This document shows positions 9,751 to 19,108 of a stretch of 64,000 bases of DNA, one piece after another. Both the position numbers and the translations under genes were made by a program. The DNA lies in NCBI GenBank assembly GCA_016706255.1, contig JADJJZ010000021.1, positions 21,627 to 85,626 on the forward strand, written 5' to 3'. A model generated the notes under the pieces. It was not told the DNA's origin, did no database searches, and saw only the letters and a program-made list of their open reading frames with translations. The first letter of the stretch is position 1; each line of letters opens with the position of its first letter. The stretch is from Bacteroidota bacterium (GTDB taxonomy: Bacteria > Bacteroidota > Bacteroidia > Chitinophagales > BACL12).

Positions 9751-10122
9751 AACGGCGGACGGGACCTGCCTCCATTTATCGTAACGTTGAAAATACTAGT
9801 TACATCACATTTAACTCCAAGAAAATTCAATTTGAGTATCATTTCGGCAGGCAGGCTCGAACCCGCGACCTCGTGCGTGACAGTGCTGACGAAACTTGCA
9901 AGCAAGTTTGTCAGCATCCTGACAATCGCGCAGCGCTTCGTCAGGAGCAGGCTCGAACCCGCTTAATTGAAAATAAAGTACATAAAAAAACCTCTCAATT
10001 TGAGAGGTTTCTGCGGATGCTGACGAAAATTTCATTTTGTCAGCACGATCGGCGGACTGGACTCTAACCTGTTTATTGAAAATAAAGTACATAAAAAAAA
10101 CCTCTCAATCTGAGAGGTTTCT
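9751..10122. repeat. tRNA-Asp fragment, terminator and hairpin cluster
   Basis: This gene-free stretch holds partial copies of the tRNA-Asp 3' half: GCGGACGGGAC near 9753, a fragment at about 9855-9882 that matches the T arm to anticodon arm with one mismatch, another at about 9949-9962, and a degenerate one at about 10050-10070. A 109-bp unit occurs twice (landmarks at 9966 and 10075); each copy has a terminator-like hairpin, CCTCTCAATTTGAGAGG or its variant. Three further hairpins lie at 9884-9916, 9917-9946 and 10018-10045. It reads like the debris of repeated integrations at the tRNA. Between 9601 and 9750 I see nothing definite. Confidence 0.55.
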
Positions 10123-10143
10123 GCGGAGCGGACGGGACTCGAA
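10123..10143. other. Left attachment site (tRNA-Asp 3' end copy)
   Basis: 21 bp identical to the 3' end of the tRNA-Asp gene at 29156-29176, preceded by a terminator-like hairpin and followed by unrelated island DNA. It is read as the recombined half-site left by integration; the crossover lies somewhere within the 21 bp. Confidence 0.7.
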
Positions 10144-10317
10144 ATACTACACCCGTTTACATCAATTTTATACTATATGCTTTATTGTCAGTTAGTTATG
10201 AAATTTATCAATTGCGAAATTTACCTTTTGATGCATGAAAATGTGGAAAATGTTTTACCTATGTTTAACCTATTTTACTTCGAAATGCCTTATTTTAGTG
10301 CGAAAATTAAATAAATC

Positions 10318-11520
10318 ATGCCTACATTCAAAGTATTTCCCAACAAATTAAAGTTGAACAAAAACGGTGAAGCGCCAATTTATATGCGTTTAATCAAGGA
10401 TAGAAAGCCTACCTACCTTTCTCTTGGTTACCATATCAAGCTTGAAGACTGGGATTTTGAGAAGTCCAGAGTCAAGAAATCACATCCAAACTCTGCGCGA
10501 ATGAACAACTACATAGCTCAAAAACTGGCAGAGGCGCAAGGCCATGCTTTGGAACTGGAAGGCAAGGAAAAAGGGATCAATTCGAAATCAATAAAAAAAG
10601 CAGTTATCGGGCAGGTTTCACAGAGCTTTTTAAATATGCTGACAAGTATATTGAAGAATTGCGCCACAAAGCCAAAACTGGAACATTGGATAAAGCAAAG
10701 GCAGTCATTGGAAAACTCAAGACCTACCTTGGAACCAATGACCTACTATTTGAGGAAATAACGGTAATTTGGCTTAAGAATTACGAAATGTATCCGCACT
10801 ACTTTAAGTAACACGACAAATACTATTCACGGTAATTATAAAATTATCCGCCGGTTGATCAATGAAGCCGTAAGTGAAGAAATAATGCCTTTCGAAAAAA
10901 ATCCATTCCTGCGATATAAAATGAAAACCGAGAAAACTACAATTGAATATTTAACGGATGAAGAATTGACGAAGATTGAAAAGGTTGTTTTGCTGGCCGG
11001 AACTAAAATGGATATTCACAGAGATATGTATGTTTTCGCTGCCTATACAGGTGGTATAAGAATATCAGATATTTTACAACTTCAATGGAAAAATTTCAAT
11101 GGTATACATATTATAATACAGATACAGAAAACAGGCAGTCCTTTAAGCGTGAAGGTTCCAACAACCGGATTAAAGGTTCTTGAAAAATATAAAACCACTG
11201 AAACCAAACCGGACGATTTTATTTTTCCGATTTTTAGGAATGATCTTAATTATACTGATCCACATTATTTATTTAAAGCAATTTCCTCAGCAACCGCTTA
11301 TACAAATAAAGATTTGAAAGAAATTGCAATTAAAGCCAAAATCACAAAAAGGTTGCATTTTCACACTTCAAGGCATACATTTGCAACTAGAGCATTGAGA
11401 AAGGGAATGAGGATGGAGTATGCTTCAAAAATAATGGGGCATTCTAATTTAAAGACTACTCAGATTTATGCGAAAGTGGTTAATGAGGAGTTGGATAAAG
11501 CGATGGATATATTTAATTAA
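10318..11520 (+). CDS. Tyrosine recombinase (island integrase), frame breaks
   Basis: Bacteroidota-type integrase of about 400 residues. The N-terminal arm-binding domain begins MPTFKVFPNKLKLNKNGEAP, followed by a SAM-like core-binding domain, which runs through two other frames between about 10610 and 10855 (YADKYIEELRHKAKTGTLDK, then TIHGNYKIIRRLINEA). The catalytic domain is intact from 10855: Arg in TGGIRISDILQL, HxxR in HTSRHTFATRAL, and the final His and Tyr in MGHSNLKTTQIY. It would excise and integrate the island at tRNA-Asp. Adjacent frame breaks probably reflect indels near 10600 and 10800. It lies 175 bp inside the left att copy. Confidence 0.8.
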
Positions 11521-11695
11521 TTTTAAAGAAAACCAGAACCTAAAATCAATATATTTTTTAAATCATTAAATGAATGGGATTGTTAAACGGTGAAAAAAAG
11601 ATAGTAATTTTAAAAAAAGTTTATATACTCAGTTATATTTTCTTTGTTTTTTGGATGGGTAATATTAATAAATAAATCTTAAACCAACTATTTGT

Positions 11696-13596
11696 ATGAC
11701 GATATTTAGAATAACATTTGTAATTATTATTATTTGTGGTAAAAATATTGCTCAGGCTCAAGTGCCGACTATCCTTTATCAAAACACAATAGGAGGCGGG
11801 TTAAATGATTATACCCAACATTTAATATCATGTGATGATTATGGGTTCTTGATTTGCGGTTATTCTAACTCTGCTGCTGGTTATGATAAAACATTGGGGT
11901 GTTACGAAGAAAGTGATGATTTTTGGATAGTAAGAGTTGATTCGAATTTAAATGTTTTGTGGAATAAAACAATAGGTGGAAACCAACTAGATCACATTAC
12001 ATGCGGCGTTAAAGTGCCTTCTGGGTTTTTAATTGGCGGGTACTCCAACTCTGTAATTTCTGGCGATAAAGAGGAGGCGCCCGTTATTGATCCCTATTAT
12101 ATTGATTTTTGGGTAATGCTGCTTAATGAAGATGGAGAAATATTGTGGCAAAACACAATTGGAGGGTCTGAAGGTGATATGCTCTTTGATATTTGCCCAG
12201 ATAACGATAGTGGATATTTATTGACTGGGTATTCAACATCAAACTCATCTGGTGATAAAGTTGAACCTAATTTAGGTGATCCTTCAACTTCAGATTATTG
12301 GATTGTTAAAATTGATTCTATTGGTAATGTAGTTTGGCAAAATACTATTGGAGGCGATTTTAGCGATATTCCTGGCGGCGCCATATTAAATAATGATGGC
12401 AGCTTTTTCATAGCCGGGATTAGCAATTCTCCGATATCAGATGATAAGGTTGATTCACATTATGGGGCATTGTTATATTATGATCTTTGGCTAGTGAAAT
12501 TAGATTCATTTGGAAATGTCCTATGGACTAAAACAATTGGGACAGTTGAAGATGACAAATTTGGAGACATAGAAGCAACATGTGATGGGGGATTTATTCT
12601 TGTAAGTTCTACTCAAGGTGGCATCTCATATGATAAAACCACACCAAGCTTTGGGGGAAGCGATTATTGGGTTTTAAAATTCGATACTGAGGGAGATTTA
12701 TTATGGCAAAATTCCTTTGGTGGCAATCAAAGCGATATACCCAGGAGTATTTCACAAAATATAGATGGTATATTTAATAGGTGGAACTTCTTACTCAGGA
12801 ATTTCTGGAATAAAAAGTGATTCATCCAGAGGGTATTCTGATTATTGGATTGTTAAAATTGATCAATTTGGTAATGTTATATGGGATAAAACGATTGGTG
12901 GTGAAAATACAGATCAAATTGAATATGTGATTGAAGGTGGAAGCAATATTTATACGGTTGGAAGCTCCAATTCTAATCTCTCAGGCGAGAAAAATGAAAA
13001 CTCGATGGGAGGTGATGTCATATATTATTCAGATTATTGGATCCTAGGACTAAGCAAAGACTCTGTATTTAATACTGAAGAGTGTAATAATTTAGATGAT
13101 AATTGCAATGGGTTAGCTGACGAAGATCTAATGGTTTATAAATTATATATAGATGGAGACAGTGATGGCTTTGGTAATTATGAAATTGACACTTTAAGTT
13201 GTTTCTCTGAGATAGATGGGTATGTTTCAGATTCTACGGATTGTAATGATTTGGATCCAGATATAAATTCTGATGAAATTGAAGTTTACAATGGAATAGA
13301 TGATAACTGCAATGATATTATTGATGAGGGGGTTAATTTAATAAATGAAATTATCGAAACTCAGTTTATTATTATGCCTTCCATAACTTCAGATAATGTG
13401 ACAATTAAAATCATATGAAAATTGTTTCAATTGCGAAGTTAAAATCTTTAGCATATGTGGAGAACAATTAATAAACACTTTGCTAAAAGACAAAATTGAA
13501 GTGCTTGAATTAGAGTCGTTGAGTAAAGGCTTATATATTATTAATCTATATTCTGAAAATGAGTTTATCGGTAATGTTAAAGTTATAAAAATTTAA
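11696..13596 (+). CDS. T9SS-secreted repeat protein with MopE-like metal-binding motifs
   Basis: A Sec signal (MTIFRITFVIIIICGKNIAQA) is followed by at least seven degenerate repeats of about 60 residues, each containing DYWIVKIDSFGNVIWQNTIGG-like text, probably beta-propeller blades. Near the C-terminus are two MopE-type motifs (CNNLDDNCNGLADED and YNGIDDNCNDIIDEG) enclosing DGDSDGFGN and DCNDLDPD, acidic calcium or metal-binding stretches. The end (VLELESLSKGLYIINLYS, then VKVIKI) is a T9SS type A sorting tail. Frame shifts near 12765-12830 and 13410 split it. Predicted to be exported through the type IX system and surface-bound. It is cargo of the island; its partner is unknown. Confidence 0.7.
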
Positions 13597-13838
13597 ATTA
13601 AATAAGCCCTTGATTAGCTTTTGCAATTTTCAATGATACGGAAATTAGCCCATACTCGGCCTATAAAATTGAAAAATGAAAATCGATTTAGCCTCTTCGA
13701 TCTTCAGTTTCTTCTTTATTCTTCACATAAAAGAAGATTATTATTCCTGCTAAAAATAATAGGATCACAATTATACATAGGTAAGATTTATTCACCTCTT
13801 AGGCATAGCCGATGGAATTTCCTCTCAGAGTAAATGGA

Positions 13839-14219
13839 TCATTTACAGTAGTTATATCTATCATTTTTTTTAATTATTTTAATTATTTCGTTTTCCTTGT
13901 TAATGAGTACGTAATTATAAAGTGCATGGCAGCGGTTACCAGTTATTTCTTCATAATGAGTAAAAACAGCTAAGGAATATCCCTTTCCCAACAGAAATTG
14001 CTTGTGAACTTCGATTTCTGTTTTGCCCTCTAACAGCTCGTCTAGGACTTTAATGTTTTTAAGCAATGGTTTGTCCACGAATGATTTCTTTAACCGCAGT
14101 TCCTTTGCTTTTTTGTTATTATATCTTACCCTGTTTTCATCTGTTGCGAAAACCTGATTTGATCTTGTTGAGATAAATAACTCTCCTGTTAACGGGTCTG
14201 TTTTTTCTATCAATTCCAT
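13839..14219 (-). CDS. Small basic protein of mobile elements, unknown function
   Basis: About 126 residues starting MELIEKTDPLTGELF; an ATG seven codons earlier (14240) is possible, but the MELIEK start fits better. The text (TRSNQVFATDENRVRYNNKKAKELRLKK, split here as an N-terminal loop and a basic helix) resembles small uncharacterised proteins often seen on Bacteroidota mobile elements. The pattern of a short N-terminal motif plus a basic helix could bind nucleic acid, but nothing identifies a function. It is transcribed opposite to its neighbours. The 13597-13838 gap holds no supported gene. Confidence 0.5.
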   Translation of the reverse strand: MELIEKTDPLTGELFISTRSNQVFATDENRVRYNNKKAKELRLKKSFVDKPLLKNIKVLDELLEGKTEIEVHKQFLLGKGYSLAVFTHYEEITGNRCHALYNYVLINKENEIIKIIKKNDRYNYCK

Positions 14220-14463
14220 AGTTACAAAATTACAATACAAATCAAATCCGTGTTAATATAAATTAGTGCTAAGTGACGCATAATAATGCATTAACTTAAA
14301 TTTATTCAAATTAATTTATATAAATTACGAGTATACCTAAATGATATTGAATTGTATACGTCATATTTTTCATTTTAAATTGCTTTGAATTTGCTTCCAA
14401 CTGTCATCTGAATTAGACCGAAGATTTACTAAATTTGCAAGTGAACCACCTATATTCAAAATT

Positions 14464-15147
14464 ATGCTCAATAATATATCCAAAATAAAACAAGTTGTAT
14501 TCGAGGAACCTCGTATTGGAAATAAAACTGAATTGGCACCTTACGAAATTACGCTCGAATTTTTACCCTCTTTCTCTTCATTTATTATAGATGGAGATTT
14601 TTCGCATGAGTTATACTCCAGAAGTTTGATCTTAACAGTCTATAACCTACAAAAAAGAAAATGGCCTTCTTTTCTTGAATATCAGACTAATATTAAAACT
14701 GACCCTCGAAAATGGCTTTCCCAATTTGAAGACCTTTTATTTAAAAACAAGACCTATTTCAAGGAGCAGGCCGAAAATGAATTTTATAATGGGATAATGG
14801 AAATGGTGAAAGAGGCAATTGATAAATTGAAGCTAATAGAATTAAACCCAAACATAAATTTGAAGAGTCCACAGGAAAGTATTTCGACCTTAGACTTGTA
14901 CCAAACTGCAATACTTTTTGCGTATCTAAAGGAAAGCGGAATAATTCTACCATATGACAATAAAAGCCTTGCGAAGCTCTTGCATCATCTTACAGGTCAT
15001 TCAGAGCAGAATTTAAGAACAAAAGGTCTTGGAAATATTTATTCGATTAAAGGTGAAACTCGTAACGAAGAAAAACAATACAATCTAATACGTGTTAAAA
15101 ATCAGATTGAAGGGTTACTCAAGAAAATTAAATCCGATCTGAAATAG
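14464..15147 (+). CDS. Unknown island protein
   Basis: 227 residues, soluble, with no signal peptide or membrane helix. I do not recognise the family. The C-terminal third is helical and basic (SLAKLLHHLTGHSEQNLRTK, then a coil ending LLKKIKSDLK) and could be a DNA-binding or oligomerisation module. It is the first gene of the group that leads into the excisionase-like HTH protein and the primase-helicase. A TAAATTTG box at 14430-14437, matching the Bacteroidota -7 consensus, lies 27 bp before the ATG and is a plausible promoter. It may belong to island replication or control; that is inferred only from position. Confidence 0.55.
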   Translation: MLNNISKIKQVVFEEPRIGNKTELAPYEITLEFLPSFSSFIIDGDFSHELYSRSLILTVYNLQKRKWPSFLEYQTNIKTDPRKWLSQFEDLLFKNKTYFKEQAENEFYNGIMEMVKEAIDKLKLIELNPNINLKSPQESISTLDLYQTAILFAYLKESGIILPYDNKSLAKLLHHLTGHSEQNLRTKGLGNIYSIKGETRNEEKQYNLIRVKNQIEGLLKKIKSDLK

Positions 15148-15257
15148 CTCTCCAGCTTGAATTTGAAAGAAAGTAACCCCTATAGGAGGTGTTACTCGCC
15201 TATTTATTCCTAAATCTTTACATCCGAATCTATTTTTTTACTTTAAAATTCACCTAT

Positions 15258-15539
15258 ATGGATGTAGTAGTAATTACCAAGGAAGCATACGACGATTTAA
15301 TAAGGCGTCTGGATGCAATTCAAACTACCCTGCATAAACCAAACAAGGGTTCGTCAGATGAGATCATTGATAACGTTGACTTTCTGAAACTCATGAAAAT
15401 CTCTAAACGAACAGCACAAGCATGGCGTGACGAGGGCAAAATTTCATTCTCTCAAGTCGGTAACAAAATTTATTACTCTCTTGCTGACGTTGAGGAAATG
15501 CTCAAAAAATATTATAACAAATCTTTTAAAACGAAATGA
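15258..15539 (+). CDS. Excisionase-like helix-turn-helix protein
   Basis: 93 residues from the ATG at 15258 (MDVVVITKEAYDDLIRRLDA). The C-terminal half is a MerR/excisionase-type HTH_17 domain: FLKLMKISKRTAQAWRDEGK, then ISFSQVGNKIYYSLADVEEML. Proteins of this type precede mobilisation or replication genes in many Bacteroidota elements and act as excisionases or transcription factors. Its stop overlaps the primase-helicase start by 4 nt, so they are co-translated. Longer starts upstream (15189) lack support because the added residues are a low-complexity hydrophobic run. Confidence 0.7.
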   Translation: MDVVVITKEAYDDLIRRLDAIQTTLHKPNKGSSDEIIDNVDFLKLMKISKRTAQAWRDEGKISFSQVGNKIYYSLADVEEMLKKYYNKSFKTK

Positions 15540-17506
15540 TGGAAACAGTAATCCCAATTTCTTACTTTGAGAACATAAGAAAAGCCTCTGTTACATCAGA
15601 TTTGTTAACCGTCTTGAATGAGATTAAGACAGGAAAATACAAGGAGGATATCTTACAGTTAAGAGCCTTAATACTTAAAAACAATGAAGCATTAACAAGT
15701 GTTTTCAAAAAAAATCTTCCGGCCTTTACACCTTGCGGACTATTTGCAAATGGCAGAAAAAAAGACAAGTTATCTTCATATAATAGATTGCTAATTCTCG
15801 ATATCGACAAGGTTAAAGGTATAACAATTGAAGAATTAAAAGCAAAGGTAACAGCAAACGAATACGTATTTGCTTGTTTTATAAGTCCCAGCGGGAATGG
15901 ACTGAAAATACTAGTTCGCTCAAACAATACTATTGAAGACCACGAAACCGCTTTTACTCAGTGTGCTGATTATTTTGAAAAGCTTATAGATCATCCTGTG
16001 GACAGATCCGGAAAAGATGTCTCCCGACTTTGTTTTGTATCATTTGATGAAAACACGTTTATAAACATGTATGCGAAATTGTTTGCACCGGAAGTTGATG
16101 TAAAAACGGAAGTAATAGCACAAATTCAGGAATTTGAAAATCAATATTTTCAGTGTAAACGTTATACAAATAACAAGGTCATATTTGAAAAAGGCAGTCG
16201 AAATAATTTCATTTTCCTCTTGGCTTGCAATTGTAATCGTGCAGGGATTCCTTTTGAATTATGCAAACAATTTATTGTAAATGACTATAATTATGATAAA
16301 AACGAAGTTGAAAGTACCCTCAGAAGTGCTTACAAAAATATTGATCAATACTCTGTCAACACAAAACTTAAAGGAACAGCCAAAAGAATAAATGCTATAA
16401 AGGAATTTTTAGCCCAAAACTATAATTTTAGAAATAATGCAGTAACGAATACAATTGAGTTTAAAGAAATTAGTAACTCTTCCTTTAAGGAAATCTCAGA
16501 TACGGACGAGAATAATCTCTTTCTGGAATTAAACTCTGCCGGAATAAATTGCAATCTTTTATTGTTGCGGTCAATTTTAAATAGCAAATTCAGTGAATAT
16601 CATAACCCATTTGAAGAATATTTTTTTAATCTTCCGGAATGGGATGGTGAAACAGATTATATAAAACAACTTGCTGATACTGTAATAACATCAAATCAGG
16701 AGTTTTGGCATTTAGCTTTTAAGAAATGGCTTGTAGCAATGGTAAAATGCCTACTTGAAGAAAAAGAGATAAATCATACTGTAATCATCTTTACAGGAGA
16801 GCAGGGTTTAGGAAAAACAACTTGGCTTCTAAACCTTGTACCGGAGCCATTAAGAAAATTCCGTTTTTCCGGAACTATAAGCGTATCTAATAAAGATACT
16901 CTGGTACATATGTCTGAATGTATGGTAATTAATCTTGATGAGCTGGAAACCCTTAATAAATCAGAAATTGGCGAAATTAAAGAACTGATCACCAAAGGAA
17001 CCATAAGACAGCGACTTCCTTATGCCAGAAACAATAGTTCGCTTGTAAGACGTTCATCTTTTGTCGGCTCAGTAAATAATGGGCAATTTCTGACAGATAT
17101 AACAGGCAATAGAAGGTTCTTATGCTTTGAGGCCTTGAGCATAAATTATTTGCACAAGATTGATTTGCAAAAGGTATTTGCCCAATGCCTAGACCTTATA
17201 GATAATAATTATAAACACTGGTTCGATTTGGAAGAAATACATAAACTGGACGAGCATAACCAGCAATTTACGGTAACACAATTTGAAGAAGAACTCTTGC
17301 TTAAATACTTTAAGATTCCGGAAGAGGGAGATGAAATATTGTATAAGAATGCTACTGATATTTTATTATACATTTCAGAGACAACAAAAATTTCCATTAC
17401 AAATGCATCCAAATTACATATCGGAAAACTTTTACATAAATATCGCTTTAAGAAGGGGACTAAGAACAACCGTAAAATATACGAAGTTGCCTTGAATGAA
17501 GTTTAA
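15536..17506 (+). CDS. Primase-helicase (BT4734-N / VirE-type)
   Basis: 656 residues. The N-terminal part looks like a BT4734-type primase-polymerase domain: LLILDIDKV with paired Asp89 and Asp91, FISPSGNGLKILV (115-127) and DVSRLCFVSFD (161-171). The C-terminal half is a VirE/D5-like helicase: Walker A GEQGLGKTTW (about 421-430), Walker B VINLDELE (about 463-470), an Arg-finger region (TKGTIRQRLPYARN), and sensor text FVGSVNNGQFLTDITGNRRF. Such proteins start replication of plasmids and integrative elements. The 4-nt overlap with the HTH gene marks one operon. This suggests that the excised island can replicate, or uses rolling or theta synthesis; which is unknown. Confidence 0.75.
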   Translation: MMETVIPISYFENIRKASVTSDLLTVLNEIKTGKYKEDILQLRALILKNNEALTSVFKKNLPAFTPCGLFANGRKKDKLSSYNRLLILDIDKVKGITIEELKAKVTANEYVFACFISPSGNGLKILVRSNNTIEDHETAFTQCADYFEKLIDHPVDRSGKDVSRLCFVSFDENTFINMYAKLFAPEVDVKTEVIAQIQEFENQYFQCKRYTNNKVIFEKGSRNNFIFLLACNCNRAGIPFELCKQFIVNDYNYDKNEVESTLRSAYKNIDQYSVNTKLKGTAKRINAIKEFLAQNYNFRNNAVTNTIEFKEISNSSFKEISDTDENNLFLELNSAGINCNLLLLRSILNSKFSEYHNPFEEYFFNLPEWDGETDYIKQLADTVITSNQEFWHLAFKKWLVAMVKCLLEEKEINHTVIIFTGEQGLGKTTWLLNLVPEPLRKFRFSGTISVSNKDTLVHMSECMVINLDELETLNKSEIGEIKELITKGTIRQRLPYARNNSSLVRRSSFVGSVNNGQFLTDITGNRRFLCFEALSINYLHKIDLQKVFAQCLDLIDNNYKHWFDLEEIHKLDEHNQQFTVTQFEEELLLKYFKIPEEGDEILYKNATDILLYISETTKISITNASKLHIGKLLHKYRFKKGTKNNRKIYEVALNEV

Positions 17507-17648
17507 TATCTTAAAAGTATTCCTATAAAATCCGCCTTTTTAACTGATTTGACAGCCAACATGCAAATAATTAATGCCTATTAGTTAGTTTCGCCTTCTG
17601 TGGAACCTAAAAGGCAAGAAGCAATAAACGCAAGTTTAATCAACCTTT

Positions 17649-18608
17649 ATGAAATCTGGGAAAATTCGCATATGTATATTTTTCCTTATAAGCAATAATA
17701 TTTATTGTAGAAGTATAAGACTATTTCCTTGGTTTCTTGAGGACTACCTTCATATTGACAAAGATGTAAAGGAAAAATTGTTTCGAGCCTTTAACGAAAA
17801 TGTTGAAACCTTAAAAGGAATAGATATTGATACTTATTTTTCTCTTAAAGGAACACTGGATCAATTTGAGATTGATTTAAATAACAACTACTTTCCAATT
17901 ACCGATGATTTACTCTTAATAAGGGATGAAAATATTTTACTTTTGACTGACTTACTTAAAGAAAATCTAACTGGACTAAAAGAAAAAATTCTAACCACTT
18001 CAAAGGAAGTTTCAGAAGTAATGCATAAAAAACTTAAAAGTAAAATTAACCAATACGAAAGAGACCAATCTAAATTCAACTTTGATGTACCAAATTATCT
18101 TTTAGAAGTTTTAAACAGGATGTCCTTTCTTAAAGAAAAAGTTACTATTGAAGACCTTAGACAATTATATTCCACTCCGGCAATTTTATGGCTTATAGAA
18201 AAATTTGGAAAGACCGAAGCCTTTAAAAAGCATTTTGAAATTAGTAAATCAGAGGCACTTCAAGTATTAATGAATATGGGAATGAAGGATGGACAAGAAG
18301 CAATGATGAAAAGTTTTTGGCTTATAAGCGATCCTTCTATTTTGAAAATTACATTTAGTATAGAAGATCAAAAACGATTTATTGTAAAAAATTCCGAATT
18401 TAAAAAAACCTTCCTCATTATACTTACAAAATGTTATGGTAAAGATAAGGTGCCAGCAAAAGCACTTGAATTTGTAAAGATGGTTTATAATGGCAAGGCT
18501 AGTATTTCGGGTTTGTGGAATAGAGCTAAGGGTCAGCTTGAAAAAGTTCGACAGGCATTGGAAGGTAAGGCAGGTAAGGTGGAAACTGAAAAGTCCGCTG
18601 AACATTAG
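17649..18608 (+). CDS. Unknown helical protein upstream of the defence operon
   Basis: Up to 319 residues, mostly helical with coiled-coil character (VSEVMHKKLKSKINQYERD). I do not recognise it. The annotated ATG (17649) gives a hydrophobic, Cys-containing first 25 residues that could be a poor membrane segment; the true start may be further down, near the IDKDVKEKLFRAF stretch. The last residues are charged (EGKAGKVETEKSAEH). It lies between the primase-helicase and the defence operon, with its own 140-bp upstream gap. A role as a defence accessory or island maintenance protein is only a guess from position. Confidence 0.5.
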   Translation: MKSGKIRICIFFLISNNIYCRSIRLFPWFLEDYLHIDKDVKEKLFRAFNENVETLKGIDIDTYFSLKGTLDQFEIDLNNNYFPITDDLLLIRDENILLLTDLLKENLTGLKEKILTTSKEVSEVMHKKLKSKINQYERDQSKFNFDVPNYLLEVLNRMSFLKEKVTIEDLRQLYSTPAILWLIEKFGKTEAFKKHFEISKSEALQVLMNMGMKDGQEAMMKSFWLISDPSILKITFSIEDQKRFIVKNSEFKKTFLIILTKCYGKDKVPAKALEFVKMVYNGKASISGLWNRAKGQLEKVRQALEGKAGKVETEKSAEH

Positions 18609-18778
18609 ACTTAGGAGCCTTTTTATTTCAAAAAGGTTGAATTTGAAGCAAATAGATACAGAGTTTGGAATGTGCTAGATCTTCTCTACAGGAAAAACTG
18701 ATCTTACCTACCTTGTCCGAATGTTAATAGACTGTGCAAAATGCTGTTTATTAGGACTTTATAGTTAGAAGAAACAAC

Positions 18779-18801
18779 TAAATTTGACACTTTATGTCAA
18801 A
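18779..18801 (+). promoter_or_regulatory. Promoter -7 box and operator over the regulator start codon
   Basis: TAAATTTG (18779-18786) matches the Bacteroidota -7 consensus TAnnTTTG. A perfect 7-bp inverted repeat, TTTGACACTTTATGTCAAA (18783-18801), overlaps it and includes the regulator's ATG (18794-18796). A transcript from this box would start at or next to the ATG and so be leaderless. This layout matches autoregulated controller genes of restriction systems. I found no clear -33 TTG. Confidence 0.55.
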
Positions 18802-19108
18802 GCCTAATTTCTATCCTCTTAATTTGGGAGAAACACTCCGTTCAATTCGTGAAAATCTTAATCTTTCATTAAGTGAGGTATCCGCATTAGCAAAAGTTGA
18901 TATTGGATTGCTAAGTAAAATGGAAAGAGGGGAGAGGAATTTCAACAGACCCTTGTTAGCTAGCCTTTCCAATGTTTATAATTGTGATTACGAAAAATTA
19001 TTACTCCTCTATTGGAGTGAAAAATTTGTAAAGGAAATAGGGGATAATGACCTTGCATTAAAAGCGTTAGTTATTGCTGAACAAAAAATTAAATATAAGA
19101 AAAAGTAA
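18794..19108 (+). CDS. XRE-family controller of the defence operon
   Basis: 104 residues with one Cro/CI helix-turn-helix (LRSIRENLNLSLSEVSALAK, then VDIGLLSKMERGERNF, about 13-50) and a C-terminal helix. Its TAA overlaps the res ATG by one base (TAATG), so it heads the operon and is translationally coupled to it. A perfect palindrome covers its own start codon. This fits a controller (C) protein that delays restriction after entry into a new host, as known for several restriction systems. Autoregulation is inferred from the palindrome. Confidence 0.75.
   Translation: MSKPNFYPLNLGETLRSIRENLNLSLSEVSALAKVDIGLLSKMERGERNFNRPLLASLSNVYNCDYEKLLLLYWSEKFVKEIGDNDLALKALVIAEQKIKYKKK

Noticed and set aside
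9811..10092. Reading frames across the tRNA-fragment cluster
   Set aside because: They run through tRNA pieces, hairpins and terminators on both strands; not coding.
11696..13596. Two independent secreted proteins
   Set aside because: The repeats continue across the overlap at 12765-12820 in a shifted frame, so it is one gene with an indel.
13621..13833. Plus-strand frame of 70 codons after the MopE-type cargo gene
   Set aside because: Composition looks random, no domain, and it lies in the tail region between two genes.
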